From Martinezella rhizogenes (GTDB lineage Bacteria; Pseudomonadota; Alphaproteobacteria; Rhizobiales; Rhizobiaceae): a stretch of DNA of 64,000 nt. Below are positions 9,557 through 17,976 of this stretch, piece by piece. Below the pieces are notes generated by a model. It searched no databases. It was not told the origin of the DNA and saw nothing but the letters and a program-made list of their open reading frames with translations. The stretch covers positions 496,001 to 560,000 of the forward strand of contig NZ_SGNY01000001.1 in assembly GCF_007002745.1 (NCBI RefSeq). The letters run 5' to 3'. Position 1 is the stretch's first letter, and each line of letters starts with the position of its first letter. The position numbers and the translations under genes were made by a program.

Positions 9557-9660
9557 AGCGTTTGCGGCGAGCCATGTCGTACCGCTCTGTCGCCGCGTTC
9601 TGGCTGCGTTGGCATGGCAGCCGGCGTCTTCCGGATTGAATCTTTGCCCGGTCTATGCTG

Positions 9661-9727
9661 AGGAGGTGCTTTGAAGAACCAGAGTTCCGACCGTGTTTTC
9701 CGGTCAGGCGAGCGAACCAATGCTTGA
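9661..9727 (+). promoter_or_regulatory. Strong ribosome binding site and 18-codon open frame before the histidine kinase
   Basis: A perfect AGGAGG at 9661-9666 is followed by a TTG at 9671 that opens an 18-codon frame ending in TGA at 9725-9727. The kinase ATG at 9720 sits inside its last codons, so termination and reinitiation could be coupled. The kinase itself lacks a good site of its own. This could be a leader peptide that couples translation or a chance arrangement. Confidence 0.3.
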
Positions 9728-11393
9728 AAAAAACGACGTAGGGAACAGACGAGCCGGAATATCCGGGCAATCGCCGTCAGGGGAAACCGCGGCAAGGGCG
9801 GGTAGCGTCACGCAATCGCTGCGCACCATCGCCGATGCCGTATCCGGCCATAGGCCATCGTCGGGCGATCTGCGTCCTGCGCCCGTATTGTCGTTTTTCC
9901 GGGTGTTTGCGGTCTGGGCATTGTTGATGGTCGCGGTCGTGTCCGCCCTGGCGGCCTATCAATATGGTAGCCTGCTGGGCGAGCTGGAGCGGCAGAGCGA
10001 CGCCTTGCAGGCCGAGGCTACGCGCCGGGCAGATCAGCATGATGCCCATGTGACGGCGCTGTCTGCGGTGGCGCAGGCGGAGCAGGGATCGGATCACGGC
10101 CTGCTGCTTGCCATCGCCGCACCCATTCTGCAATTTTATCCGCGCATCGATGAAGTCCAGCTCGTCTCGTTGACGGAGGGTGGTCCCGCAGCCGGAACCA
10201 GACCGCTGGAAAATGAACTGGCGGCGGATATCCGCAACGCGTCATCGGTGTTTACGGGCAAGCCCGCATTGCTGGCAAGTGCGCTGAGGCCCGGCCATTA
10301 TCTCATCGTCAAGCGCAGCCCCAATAGCGAGACGGCACGGCAGGCGCTGGTGCTGGCTGTCGACGCGGCGCGGCTGCTGGCATCCGATTCCCCCTTCTGG
10401 TCGGCGCAACGGGCAGTGATCCGCCTGAAGATGCCGGATGGCACCCTGTTATACGGCCCGCCGCAACTGCCCGTGGAGCCGCAATATGCCCGGCAGCTGA
10501 GCAGTGACAGCCAGCCTTTGCTTCTGGAAGTGGCGCTTCCCATCACCTGGCGGGAACTTCTGCCGGGCGGCGCCTTGCTGGCGGCGCTGGCCGGTGCCAG
10601 CGTCATTTTTGTGTTCGGCATCGTGATGGCAAGGCAGAGAACACGTATACGCGCCGCCGAAAGACGGGCAGAGCTAAGCGGCATGGAGGCGAGGCTGACC
10701 CACGCCTCGCGCGTCAATGCGCTTGGAGAAATGGCGAGCGGCCTTGCCCATGAACTGACCCAGCCTCTGACGGCAATTCTGGCGCAGGCGCAGGCCGGGC
10801 GGCGGCTTCTTGCCCGCCAGGATGTCGCGACACTTTCCGGCGCGCTGGACGATATGATCGAGCAGGCGCGATGCGCCGCCAACATGCTTGACCGTTTCCG
10901 CAACTGGTCGCTGCCGCACCGCCATCCGGCCACGGCCCATGATCTGCGCGTTGCGCTGCGTAATGTCGATGCACTTCTGACCGGCGAGGCGGCGCGCCAG
11001 CAGGTCGTCATCGATATCCGCCAGCCAGAGGTGCCACTTCTGGTTCGGGTCGATCCGGTGGAAATGGAGCAGGTGATGTTCAATCTGCTGCGTAATGCCC
11101 TTGATGCGCTGGCCGGTGCCGAGGGCAAGGGCGTAATCACCGCAACGCTCACCCGCGAGGGCGATCTTGCCCTGTTCGAAGTCGCCGATAACGGCCCCGG
11201 CGTGGAGCCGCAATTGCGCGACCGGCTTTTTACCCCCTTCGCAACCACCAAAAACAACGGCATGGGACTTGGTCTTGCGCTCAGCCAGCGGCTGGTGGAG
11301 CGCGCCGGCGGCGAAATCCTCTTTATCGAGCAGGATAATGGCGCGTTGTTCCGCGTTGTCCTGCCGGTCACCACGGAGGCAATGAAACCATGA
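9720..11393 (+). CDS. Sensor histidine kinase (FixL/DctB-like), two membrane segments
   Basis: A 557-residue kinase. One membrane helix near residues 62-81 and a second near 280-304 flank a periplasmic sensing region of about 195 residues. The cytoplasmic part has the phospho-acceptor motif GLAHELTQPL (His near 344), the N-box NLLRNALDAL, the G1 box DNGPGV and the G2 box GMGLGLALS, all intact. The class with ELTQP in the H-box usually pairs with FixJ-type regulators, as found here: the regulator start overlaps this stop by 4 bp. The start is uncertain; GTG 9693 is in frame and would add nine residues. The exported HbpS-like protein downstream is a candidate modulator of the periplasmic sensor. 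Confidence 0.9.
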   Translation: MLEKNDVGNRRAGISGQSPSGETAARAGSVTQSLRTIADAVSGHRPSSGDLRPAPVLSFFRVFAVWALLMVAVVSALAAYQYGSLLGELERQSDALQAEATRRADQHDAHVTALSAVAQAEQGSDHGLLLAIAAPILQFYPRIDEVQLVSLTEGGPAAGTRPLENELAADIRNASSVFTGKPALLASALRPGHYLIVKRSPNSETARQALVLAVDAARLLASDSPFWSAQRAVIRLKMPDGTLLYGPPQLPVEPQYARQLSSDSQPLLLEVALPITWRELLPGGALLAALAGASVIFVFGIVMARQRTRIRAAERRAELSGMEARLTHASRVNALGEMASGLAHELTQPLTAILAQAQAGRRLLARQDVATLSGALDDMIEQARCAANMLDRFRNWSLPHRHPATAHDLRVALRNVDALLTGEAARQQVVIDIRQPEVPLLVRVDPVEMEQVMFNLLRNALDALAGAEGKGVITATLTREGDLALFEVADNGPGVEPQLRDRLFTPFATTKNNGMGLGLALSQRLVERAGGEILFIEQDNGALFRVVLPVTTEAMKP

Positions 11394-11998
11394 CGTTGCC
11401 CGTCTATCTCGTTGATGACGACGACGCCGTGCGCAAGGCGCTGATATTGCTTTTGTCCACGGTCGGCATCAAGGCGAAGGGATTTGCCGATCCAACGGCT
11501 TTCCTCAGCCATTTGCCGGGTCTCGAGCCGGGCTGTCTGATCTTCGACATCCGTATGCCCGCCATTACCGGCCTCAAGCTTCAGGAAAAGCTGGTGGAGG
11601 AAGGCATCGACTGGCCGGTCATCATCATTTCCGGCCATGGAAATATCGAGGCTTGCCGCCGCGCCTTCCGCAACGGTGCCGTGGATTTCCTGTCGAAGCC
11701 CGTGGATGAACAGGATCTTATCGACGCGATCCAGAAGGCGCACCAGACGCTTGCCCGCACGCTGGATGCACGGGCATTGCAGGCGGAAACGGCGGCGTTG
11801 CTGTCGCTTCTGACCGCGCGTGAGCGTGAGATACTCGAGCGCATCGCACTCGGTTTCACCACCCGCCAGATCGCCGATGGGCTTGGCCTGTCACCACGCA
11901 CGGTCGACAGTCATCGCGCCGCCATCGGCCTCAAGCTCGGCACCACCTCACAGGCGGAAATGACGAGGCTGTGGCTGGAGGCCGGCGCAGATCGGTAG
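11390..11998 (+). CDS. FixJ-family response regulator
   Basis: A 202-residue regulator. The receiver domain (about 1-120) has the acidic pocket VDDDDA, the phosphorylation Asp in IFDIRMP near residue 53, and the conserved Lys in DFLSKPVD. The C-terminal LuxR-type helix-turn-helix (about 135-195) contains LTAREREILERIA and the recognition-helix region LSPRTVDSHR. The 4-bp overlap with the kinase gene indicates a co-translated two-component pair. Its targets are unknown; the nearby HbpS-like gene, separated by 89 bp, is an obvious candidate. Confidence 0.94.
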   Translation: MTLPVYLVDDDDAVRKALILLLSTVGIKAKGFADPTAFLSHLPGLEPGCLIFDIRMPAITGLKLQEKLVEEGIDWPVIIISGHGNIEACRRAFRNGAVDFLSKPVDEQDLIDAIQKAHQTLARTLDARALQAETAALLSLLTAREREILERIALGFTTRQIADGLGLSPRTVDSHRAAIGLKLGTTSQAEMTRLWLEAGADR

Positions 11999-12087
11999 AA
12001 CTACTGACCACCCGGCAAGGCTTACGGATTCGCAGCCGTGTTTTATTTGCCTAGGTTGAAGTCCTCATCAAGCAAGAGGACCTTTTC

Positions 12088-12570
12088 ATGATCCGTAATC
12101 TTCTCATCGCGTCCGTTCTGATCGCCCCTTCGGCTGCATTGGCCCAGACGCTGCCGACCGCTCCTTACCTGCCGCTCGAAATGGCTGAAAAGGCGGCCAA
12201 GGCAGCGCTTCAGGCTTGTGTCGCAAAAGGTAGCGCCGTCACCGTTGCCATCGTCACCCGCGACGGCGCCACCAAGACGGTCTTGAAGGCGGATAATTCC
12301 GGCCCGCATACGGTCTCCAGCGCAACCGGCAAGGCTTTCGCCGCCGCATCGCTCGGTCGTGATAGCGGCGAGATCGCGGATTTCATCGCCTCCAAGCCTG
12401 CCAATGATGGTCTGCGCAATATGGACGAGCGCATGGTCATCCAGGCCGGCGGTCTGCCGATCAAGATCGGTGAGGCTCTCGTCGGCGGCATCGGCGTCGG
12501 CGGTGCGCCCTCGGGTGCCATTGATGTGGAATGCGCCCGTGAAGGCCTCAACGCCATCGGCGCCAAGTAA
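12088..12570 (+). CDS. Exported heme-binding/GlcG (HbpS) family protein
   Basis: A 160-residue protein with a clear signal peptide (MIRNLLIASVLIAPSAALAQ) and a mature GlcG/HbpS domain: PLEMAEKAAKAALQAC, a VAIVTRDG strand, the DNSGPHTVSSATGKAFAA helix region and the glycine-rich GGIGVGGA loop near the C-terminus. The family includes Streptomyces HbpS, a secreted heme-binding protein that modulates the SenS-SenR two-component system. Here too it follows a sensor kinase and regulator, so a parallel role is an inference from context. AGAGGA precedes the ATG. Heme-binding ability cannot be judged from the sequence. Confidence 0.87.
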   Translation: MIRNLLIASVLIAPSAALAQTLPTAPYLPLEMAEKAAKAALQACVAKGSAVTVAIVTRDGATKTVLKADNSGPHTVSSATGKAFAAASLGRDSGEIADFIASKPANDGLRNMDERMVIQAGGLPIKIGEALVGGIGVGGAPSGAIDVECAREGLNAIGAK

Positions 12571-12585
12571 GCAGCGTCAGATAAA

Positions 12586-12613
12586 TCCGGCGGCTTCTGA
12601 AAAAGCCGTCGGA
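12586..12613. terminator. Hairpin between convergent genes
   Basis: TCCGGCGGCTT (12586-12596) pairs with AAGCCGTCGGA (12603-12613), an 11-bp stem with one G-T wobble. It lies between the ends of the HbpS-like gene and the leftward ABC-F gene. There is no strong T-run on either side, so this is a terminator-like structure rather than a textbook terminator. An outer pair GCGTCAG/CTGACGC could extend it. Confidence 0.5.
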
Positions 12614-12635
12614 ATTGGGCCCGCGCTGACGCGCA

Positions 12636-14519
12636 TCACCCAGCCATTGCTTCCTCATATTCGCCGGAAAGCATCAGCCATTGCTCTTCGGCGTCGGAAA
12701 GTTTGGCAGCGGCCTCGCCACGTTCCTTGACCTTCTGTGCAGCCTTGGCGGGCGCCTTTTCGTAAAGGGCGGGGTCCGCCAGTTCCTTGTCGAGCGCCTG
12801 AATCATTTTCTCAAGCTTCGCCGTCAGGGATTCGATTTCGTTGATCTTTTTCTTGAGCGGCGCAAGCTGGGCGCGCTTTTCCGCATTCGCCTTGCGTTGA
12901 TCTGCCTTCGACGCCTGATCGGACGCGGCCTCGGTCTTGTCTTCCTTTTTCTTGCCGGAGGAAACGACGATGTCGCGATATTCCTCCATGTCGCCTTCGA
13001 AGGTTTTGACCGTGCCATCGGCAACCAGCCACAGCCGGTCCACCGTCGCTTCGATGAGGTGACGATCGTGCGAGATGAGGATGACCGCGCCGTTATAATC
13101 ATTCAGCGCCTCGATCAGCGCGCGGCGGCTGTCGATATCGAGATGGTTCGTCGGTTCGTCGAGAATCAACAGGTTTGGCGCGTGGAATGCGGCAAGCCCC
13201 ATCAGCAGACGCGCTTTTTCACCACCGGACAGATCCTTCGCCGCCGTCGCCATCTTTTCCGTCGCAAGGCCCATCTGCGCCACGCGTGAGCGCACCTGTG
13301 CTTCAGGCGCCAGCGGCATCAGCTTGCGCACATGTTCTACCGGCGTTTCATCAGGCACCAGATCATCCAGCTGGTGTTGCGCGAAGAAACCGATCTTCAG
13401 GCCGGGGGCGGTGCGAAGATCGCCCGCCTGCGGGGCAAGCCGGCCGGAAATGAATTTCGCGAAGGTGGATTTGCCATTGCCGTTGGAGCCGAGCAACGCA
13501 ATGCGATCGTCATTGTCGATGCGCAGATTAAGCTGCTTCAGGATCGATTTGCCCGGTTCGTAACCCACGGCACCGCCATTGATGGCGACGATGGGCGAGG
13601 CGGGCTGTTTTTCGGGCTCGGGAAATGTGATCGGCTGAACATGGTCCTCGATAACAGCGGCAACCGTGCCCATGCGCTCCAGCGCCTTGATGCGGCTTTG
13701 CGCCTGCCGGGCCTTGGTGGCCTTGGCACGGAAGCGGTCGATGAAGCTTTGCAGATGTTTGCGCGCAGCGTCGCTCTTGACCTTGGCCTTCATCTGCAAT
13801 TCGTCGGCCTCTGCCTTCTGGCGCTCGAACTGGTCGTAACCGCCGCGATAGAAGGTCAACTTCTTCTGGTCCAGATGCACGATGGAATTGACGGCATTGT
13901 TCAGAAGGTCGCGATCGTGGCTGATGATGATGACGGTATGCGGATAGCGGCGAATATATTCCTCCAGCCACAGCGTGCCTTCGAGGTCGAGATAGTTGGT
14001 CGGCTCGTCGAGCAGCAAAAGGTCCGGCTCGGCAAACAGCACGGAGGCGAGCGCCACGCGCATGCGCCAGCCGCCGGAGAAGGAGGAGGCGGGGCGAAGC
14101 TGCGCCTCGTGGTTAAAGCCGAGACCGGCAAGAATGCTGGACGCGCGGGCCTCGGCCGAATGCGCATCGATATCGACGAGCCGCATCTGGATTTCGGCGA
14201 TCCGGTGAGGATCAGTCGCGGTTTCCGCTTCGGCCACAAGGGCGCTGCGTTCCTTGTCGGCGGAAAGCACGATTGATATCAGCGATTCTTCCGTTCCCGG
14301 CGCTTCCTGGGCCACCTGGCCGATGCGCGCCTGTTTGGGAATGCTGACCGAACCGCTTTCGGCGGAAAAATCGCCGGTAATCACCTTGAACAGGGTGGAT
14401 TTGCCGGCGCCGTTGCGGCCAACGAGACCCACCTTCACGCCGGCGGGCAGCGCCACGCTGGCATGGTCGAGAAGCAGGCGCCCGGCGATACGGGCGGAAA
14501 GGTCGGTAATCGTAATCAT
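12636..14519 (-). CDS. ABC-F family ATPase (YheS/Uup-like)
   Basis: A 627-residue soluble protein with two ATP-binding cassettes and no membrane segments. Cassette one has Walker A GRNGAGKST, signature FSGGWRMR and Walker B LLLLDEPTNYLD; cassette two has GSNGNGKST, LSGGEKARL and LLILDEPTNHLD. The interdomain linker (about 230-310) is charged and helical as in ribosome-binding ABC-F proteins, and the C-terminal 100 residues form a Lys/Glu-rich coiled coil. Family members act on stalled or initiating ribosomes. Layout and length resemble E. coli YheS. Start chosen at MITITDLSARIAG; an upstream in-frame ATG at 14579 adds 20 residues without family character. Confidence 0.92.
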   Translation of the reverse strand: MITITDLSARIAGRLLLDHASVALPAGVKVGLVGRNGAGKSTLFKVITGDFSAESGSVSIPKQARIGQVAQEAPGTEESLISIVLSADKERSALVAEAETATDPHRIAEIQMRLVDIDAHSAEARASSILAGLGFNHEAQLRPASSFSGGWRMRVALASVLFAEPDLLLLDEPTNYLDLEGTLWLEEYIRRYPHTVIIISHDRDLLNNAVNSIVHLDQKKLTFYRGGYDQFERQKAEADELQMKAKVKSDAARKHLQSFIDRFRAKATKARQAQSRIKALERMGTVAAVIEDHVQPITFPEPEKQPASPIVAINGGAVGYEPGKSILKQLNLRIDNDDRIALLGSNGNGKSTFAKFISGRLAPQAGDLRTAPGLKIGFFAQHQLDDLVPDETPVEHVRKLMPLAPEAQVRSRVAQMGLATEKMATAAKDLSGGEKARLLMGLAAFHAPNLLILDEPTNHLDIDSRRALIEALNDYNGAVILISHDRHLIEATVDRLWLVADGTVKTFEGDMEEYRDIVVSSGKKKEDKTEAASDQASKADQRKANAEKRAQLAPLKKKINEIESLTAKLEKMIQALDKELADPALYEKAPAKAAQKVKERGEAAAKLSDAEEQWLMLSGEYEEAMAG

Positions 14520-14637
14520 GGCGCCGTTTTGGCCGAACTGCGTGGCCAAGGCAAGAGCGCCCGCGCCACATCGGATCATATATGGCGTTTGAAGCGTGTC
14601 GGTTTAGACGGAATTGTCGGGCGTGCGCGCAAACTTT

Positions 14638-14666
14638 GGTTTTGCGCATTTTTCGGGCGCAAAACC
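14638..14666 (-). terminator. Hairpin after the GGNEF-protein gene
   Basis: GGTTTTGCGC (14638-14647) and GCGCAAAACC (14657-14666) form a perfect 10-bp stem. It is 26 bp past the stop of the leftward GGDEF-like gene and upstream of the ABC-F gene. No long T-run follows on the minus strand, so it may be a weak terminator. Confidence 0.4.
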
Positions 14667-14691
14667 GCGATGCATTTTCACTGGAAGTGCT

Positions 14692-15750
14692 CTAACAGCC
14701 GAGCTGGGCCAGATAGCTGCTGCGGCTGTGCTGAGCCAGGTCCCGGGAATAACCAACAACACAGTTGCGCGTGCCGCAGCGTGCCGAAAGCAGGGCAAGT
14801 TCGGCATGGCTGAAAAATTCGGCGGGCGTGGCGGTGCCATCCACCGCCGCAACGCCGATCGAAACCGTCAGATGTTCGCCTTCGCCTTCGCTGGTCACGA
14901 AGCGCAGCGCCTCCACACTTTGCCGCAGCCTTTCGGCAATCGCTTCTGCGGTATTTTGCGAGACGTTGGCAAACAGAAAGGCAAATTCATTACCGCCGAC
15001 GCGTGCAACGAAATCGTCCTTCTTGATGGTCTTGCGGAAGAGCGCCGCAAACCGCCGGAGCGCCTTGTTGCCGGCGCTTGCGCCATACTTGCCATTGATT
15101 TCGCGGAAGCGGTCAATGTTGAGCAGCATCAGCGAGGTGGCGGATGCCGCCTGATCGCCGGCGAAAAGGTCTGCGAGTTTTTCGAGGAAAGCCGCGCGGT
15201 TGGGAAGCGCCGTCAATGCGTCCCGCAGGGAACTTGCCTGCAGTTCGGCCCGGCGTTTTTCAACTTCGCGGATTTTCATCAGCCCCATGGCGATGAAGTG
15301 CCTCAGGCTCGTCTGTTCCTCGTGAATGTCGCCCATCAATCGGGCGAGCCGCTCGGTTGCCGGCGGCTCCTGATGATTTTCCTCGGCAAGGCTGGCGATG
15401 AATGTTTCGGCGCGCTGCACGCCGGCTTCCAGCCGCGCTGAGATCTGCTTCAGCGTTTCGAAGGCCTCGTTGGCCATTGCCTCGGCCTCGATCTTCGAAA
15501 AGCCGGGCAGATCGTGTCTCTGGCCGATAATATCGATTTCATGCTGCTGCGGCGCGTTGCCAAGCGCCAATATATCGCGCCCCATGGCCGGGTTGTGCCC
15601 CGACAATATTTCATAGATCAATTCGTAATTGCGCGGCAGTGGAGCAATATTCATCTTGGCGATGAATTGCGTGATCTTGGTAACGACAAGACCGTTTTTT
15701 GACTGTTCGCGTTTTTTATCGCCAGCAGATGTCGTCACCGTCAGCCCCAA
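14692..15750 (-). CDS. GGDEF-family protein with degenerate active site (GGNEF)
   Basis: A 352-residue soluble protein. The N-terminal 165 residues are mostly helical with no named domain recognised. The GGDEF fold (about 180-335) is well preserved outside the active site: SLRDALTALPNRAAF, the NGKYG region and LTVSIGVAAV. The metal-binding motif reads LNIDRF instead of LDIDxF and the loop reads VGGNEF instead of GGDEF or GGEEF, so both residues that hold the catalytic metal in PleD (Asp327, Glu370) are Asn here. The I-site position reads KKDD without the Arg. Cyclase activity is unlikely; a GTP-binding or scaffold role is possible. The gene stands alone. Confidence 0.85.
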   Translation of the reverse strand: MGLTVTTSAGDKKREQSKNGLVVTKITQFIAKMNIAPLPRNYELIYEILSGHNPAMGRDILALGNAPQQHEIDIIGQRHDLPGFSKIEAEAMANEAFETLKQISARLEAGVQRAETFIASLAEENHQEPPATERLARLMGDIHEEQTSLRHFIAMGLMKIREVEKRRAELQASSLRDALTALPNRAAFLEKLADLFAGDQAASATSLMLLNIDRFREINGKYGASAGNKALRRFAALFRKTIKKDDFVARVGGNEFAFLFANVSQNTAEAIAERLRQSVEALRFVTSEGEGEHLTVSIGVAAVDGTATPAEFFSHAELALLSARCGTRNCVVGYSRDLAQHSRSSYLAQLGC

Positions 15751-15985
15751 AAAGATAGTATTTATGGATTCATCGAAATATTCAGTATCCGAATGCGACT
15801 ATTCCTACACGCCACGGTTTAAAATAGACTAAACTCTTGGGATGTTTTTGTCGTCTTGATGCTGGAATTCACGTTTGGCGGCGCGGGGACGGCTTTTGAT
15901 CGATAACATGATTAATGCTGATTTGATTTCAGGCCATTGCCGTTCTTATATCGTTGTATCGATATAGCCAAAGAAGGTGCTGCCC

Positions 15986-16681
15986 ATGACGAATTCCAGA
16001 ACCTTGTACTCGCTGTGTGGAAGCGACATTTCCAGGCCGTTTTCTCCCCATTGCTGGAAAACCGTGCTTTCGCTGGCGCATAAGGGGCTGGATTTCGAGG
16101 AGCGCCCCTTGCCCTTCACGGTCATACCGACGGTTGAGGACGGTTTTTCGCGGACGGTGCCGATCCTGCGCGACGGCGAGCAGCTGGTGAGCGACAGTTT
16201 CGAAATTGCGCTTTATCTGGATGACGCCTATCCGGAGCGGCCGTCGCTGTTTGACGGGGAGGGCGGCAAGGCAATGGCCCGCTTCGTTGAAAGCTGGTCC
16301 CAGACGGTGCTTCACCCGGCCATCACCCGTATCGCCCTGCTGGATATCCACAATATGCTGGATGAGCCGGATCGCCGTTATTTCCGTGACAGCAGGACGA
16401 AAGCGCTTGGCCGCCCGCTTGAGGATGTAGCGTCGAACCGCGAAGCGGAAATCGCGGCCTTTCCGGCATTGCTGGCGCCGATCCGTCGCATGTTGAGCTT
16501 CCAGCCCTTTATCGGCGGCACGTCGCCGCTTTTTGCCGATTACATCGTGTTCGGGGCGCTGCAATGGGCAAGGATCACCACCGGCGCCGATCTGTTTTCC
16601 GATAATGACCCGGTGCGGGACTGGTTCGAAGGCTGCCTTGATCTCTATGATGCAAGAGGCCGCAGTGTGACAGCGGCGTGA
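15986..16681 (+). CDS. Glutathione S-transferase family protein
   Basis: A 231-residue two-domain protein. The N-terminal thioredoxin-like half has SRPFSPHCWKTVLSLAHKG at the glutathione-site helix, the cis-Pro loop TVPIL and the SDSFEIALYLD segment that binds the glutathione gamma-glutamyl part. The C-terminal half is all-helical. The Ser-Pro-Cys context at the N-terminus is like beta or omega-type enzymes. The ATG at 15986 is preceded by AAAGAAGG eight bases upstream; a GTG at 15977 is in frame but lies inside that site. Substrate unknown. It precedes ndk by 103 bp. Confidence 0.86.
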   Translation: MTNSRTLYSLCGSDISRPFSPHCWKTVLSLAHKGLDFEERPLPFTVIPTVEDGFSRTVPILRDGEQLVSDSFEIALYLDDAYPERPSLFDGEGGKAMARFVESWSQTVLHPAITRIALLDIHNMLDEPDRRYFRDSRTKALGRPLEDVASNREAEIAAFPALLAPIRRMLSFQPFIGGTSPLFADYIVFGALQWARITTGADLFSDNDPVRDWFEGCLDLYDARGRSVTAA

Positions 16682-16784
16682 AATGTCTCGCGCCGTTATC
16701 GCAATATGGTCGATCCCCCTTGTTTTCGGGCCTTTGGGCGGGTAAAGACCGCCCACTTTCTATATAGGAAAAGGAAACGGACAC

Positions 16785-17207
16785 ATGGCGATTGAACGCA
16801 CATTTTCGATGATCAAGCCGGACGCAACCAAGCGTAACCTGACGGGCGCGATCACCAAGGTATTTGAAGATAACGGCCTGCGCATCGTCGCCTCCAAGCG
16901 CGTCTGGATGAGCAAGCGCGAAGCTGAAGGCTTCTACGCCGTTCACAAAGAGCGTCCTTTCTTCGGCGAACTCGTTGAAGGCATGACTTCCGGCCCGACC
17001 ATCGTTCAGGTTCTGGAAGGCGAAAACGCCATCCTCAAGAACCGCGAAATCATGGGCGCCACCAACCCGGCCCAGGCCGCTGAAGGCACCATCCGCAAGT
17101 CCTTCGCGCTTTCCATCGGCGAAAACTCCGTTCACGGTTCCGACGCTCCGGAAACCGCCGCACAGGAAATCGCCTACTGGTTCGCCGAAACCGAAATCGT
17201 CGGCTGA
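16785..17207 (+). CDS. ndk: Nucleoside diphosphate kinase
   Basis: A 140-residue protein matching Ndk end to end, which moves the gamma-phosphate between nucleoside triphosphates and diphosphates through a phosphohistidine. The active-site loop reads [10 protein letters not shown] with the catalytic His near residue 117, and the N-terminus [15 protein letters not shown] and the MGATNPAQA segment are standard. AGGAAAAGGAAA precedes the ATG, and TATATA about 25 bases upstream is a possible -10. A strong intrinsic terminator follows. Confidence 0.98.
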   Translation: MAIERTFSMIKPDATKRNLTGAITKVFEDNGLRIVASKRVWMSKREAEGFYAVHKERPFFGELVEGMTSGPTIVQVLEGENAILKNREIMGATNPAQAAEGTIRKSFALSIGENSVHGSDAPETAAQEIAYWFAETEIVG

Positions 17208-17276
17208 TTCAAAATATCAACGGCTTGAATCGCCCTCTCAGGCGAATGCACGAAGCTGTTGGAAAGACTCAAGGAA

Positions 17277-17302
17277 ACGGAGCCGAAAGGCTCCGTTTTT
17301 TT
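17277..17302 (+). terminator. Intrinsic terminator of ndk
   Basis: ACGGAGCC (17277-17284) and GGCTCCGT (17289-17296) pair perfectly around a GAAA tetraloop, followed by seven T residues. It lies 70 bp after the ndk stop. Confidence 0.92.
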
Positions 17303-17340
17303 GTTGGTAGGGAGCTTACATGCCGAAACTCCCCACGACC

Positions 17341-17454
17341 CTCATTCCTGTGCTTGTCACAGGAATCCAGCCGACGCGCGTCTGCGCGGCGAGAGGAGTC
17401 TTTCAGCCCAACGACTTGGTCTGGCTAGATTCCTGTGACAAGCACAGGAACGAG
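17341..17454. repeat. RIME-type palindromic intergenic element
   Basis: A 114-bp element with long imperfect inverted arms: the left arm (17341-17372) begins CTCATTCCTGTGCTTGTCAC and the right arm (17423-17454) is nearly its reverse complement. Each arm contains a smaller palindrome, CCTGTGCTTGTCACAGG, so the transcript could fold as a double stem-loop. The architecture and the core fit the rhizobial intergenic mosaic elements (RIME) as remembered. It lies between the ndk terminator and the end of the leftward lipoprotein gene, in a convergent gap. Short reading frames that run out of it are artefacts. Confidence 0.75.
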
Positions 17455-17463
17455 GTAAGCAAA

Positions 17464-17976
17464 TCACGACGCCGGACACCCCTGGGCCGGCCGCATATCC
17501 GTCGTACCGTCAGGTTTGAACACCTCCGGATTGGGCGTGTAGAGCGGCCCGACCACCAGCGGTTTGGCGGGAAGAAGCGACTGGTCCGTGTCGGAGTGGA
17601 TCGTGGTCTCTATCGTCTGCAGAATATCGCCCTCCGGCCCCTTGATGCGGATGATGACTTTATAGGGCCGATCCTGCTTCACGCACTCGACCGGCGGGCT
17701 CTGAACGGCGATCTTTTCGTCGGCTGGAAAAATCCTGTCGCTCGTCGTCAGGTCAGGACCACCACGGGGATTTTCGAATGAGCCCTCCACCGTGCTGCCG
17801 TCGGCGATGGGCGCGACGCGCTGCAGGGTCACCAGATAGGTGGCAATCGCCACGCGGTAATTGAAGACGAACATGCGGCCTGAAATCTTCGCGACCTCGC
17901 GCGGTTCGTCGCGCTGACAGCCGGAGAGACCGAGCGCGGCCATAACCGCCAGCAATGAAAGGGCAATGCTGTTCAT
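17464..17976 (-). CDS. Putative lipoprotein of unknown function
   Basis: A 170-residue protein with a lipoprotein signal: a hydrophobic helix then the lipobox LSGC with the modified Cys near residue 20, followed by QRDEPRE. The mature part has no domain I recognise; it includes KISGRMFVFNYRVAIATYLV and a Pro-rich C-terminal region with a single late Cys. A perfect AGGAGG lies 7 bases before the ATG at 17976. Its start overlaps the stop of the CGNR regulator gene by 4 bp, so the two are probably translated together. Whether the lipoprotein and regulator share a pathway is unknown. Confidence 0.7.
   Translation of the reverse strand: MNSIALSLLAVMAALGLSGCQRDEPREVAKISGRMFVFNYRVAIATYLVTLQRVAPIADGSTVEGSFENPRGGPDLTTSDRIFPADEKIAVQSPPVECVKQDRPYKVIIRIKGPEGDILQTIETTIHSDTDQSLLPAKPLVVGPLYTPNPEVFKPDGTTDMRPAQGCPAS

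Noticed and set aside
17320-17781. Plus-strand frame running out of the palindromic element
   Set aside because: The element supplies its start by chance and the rest is antisense to the lipoprotein gene.
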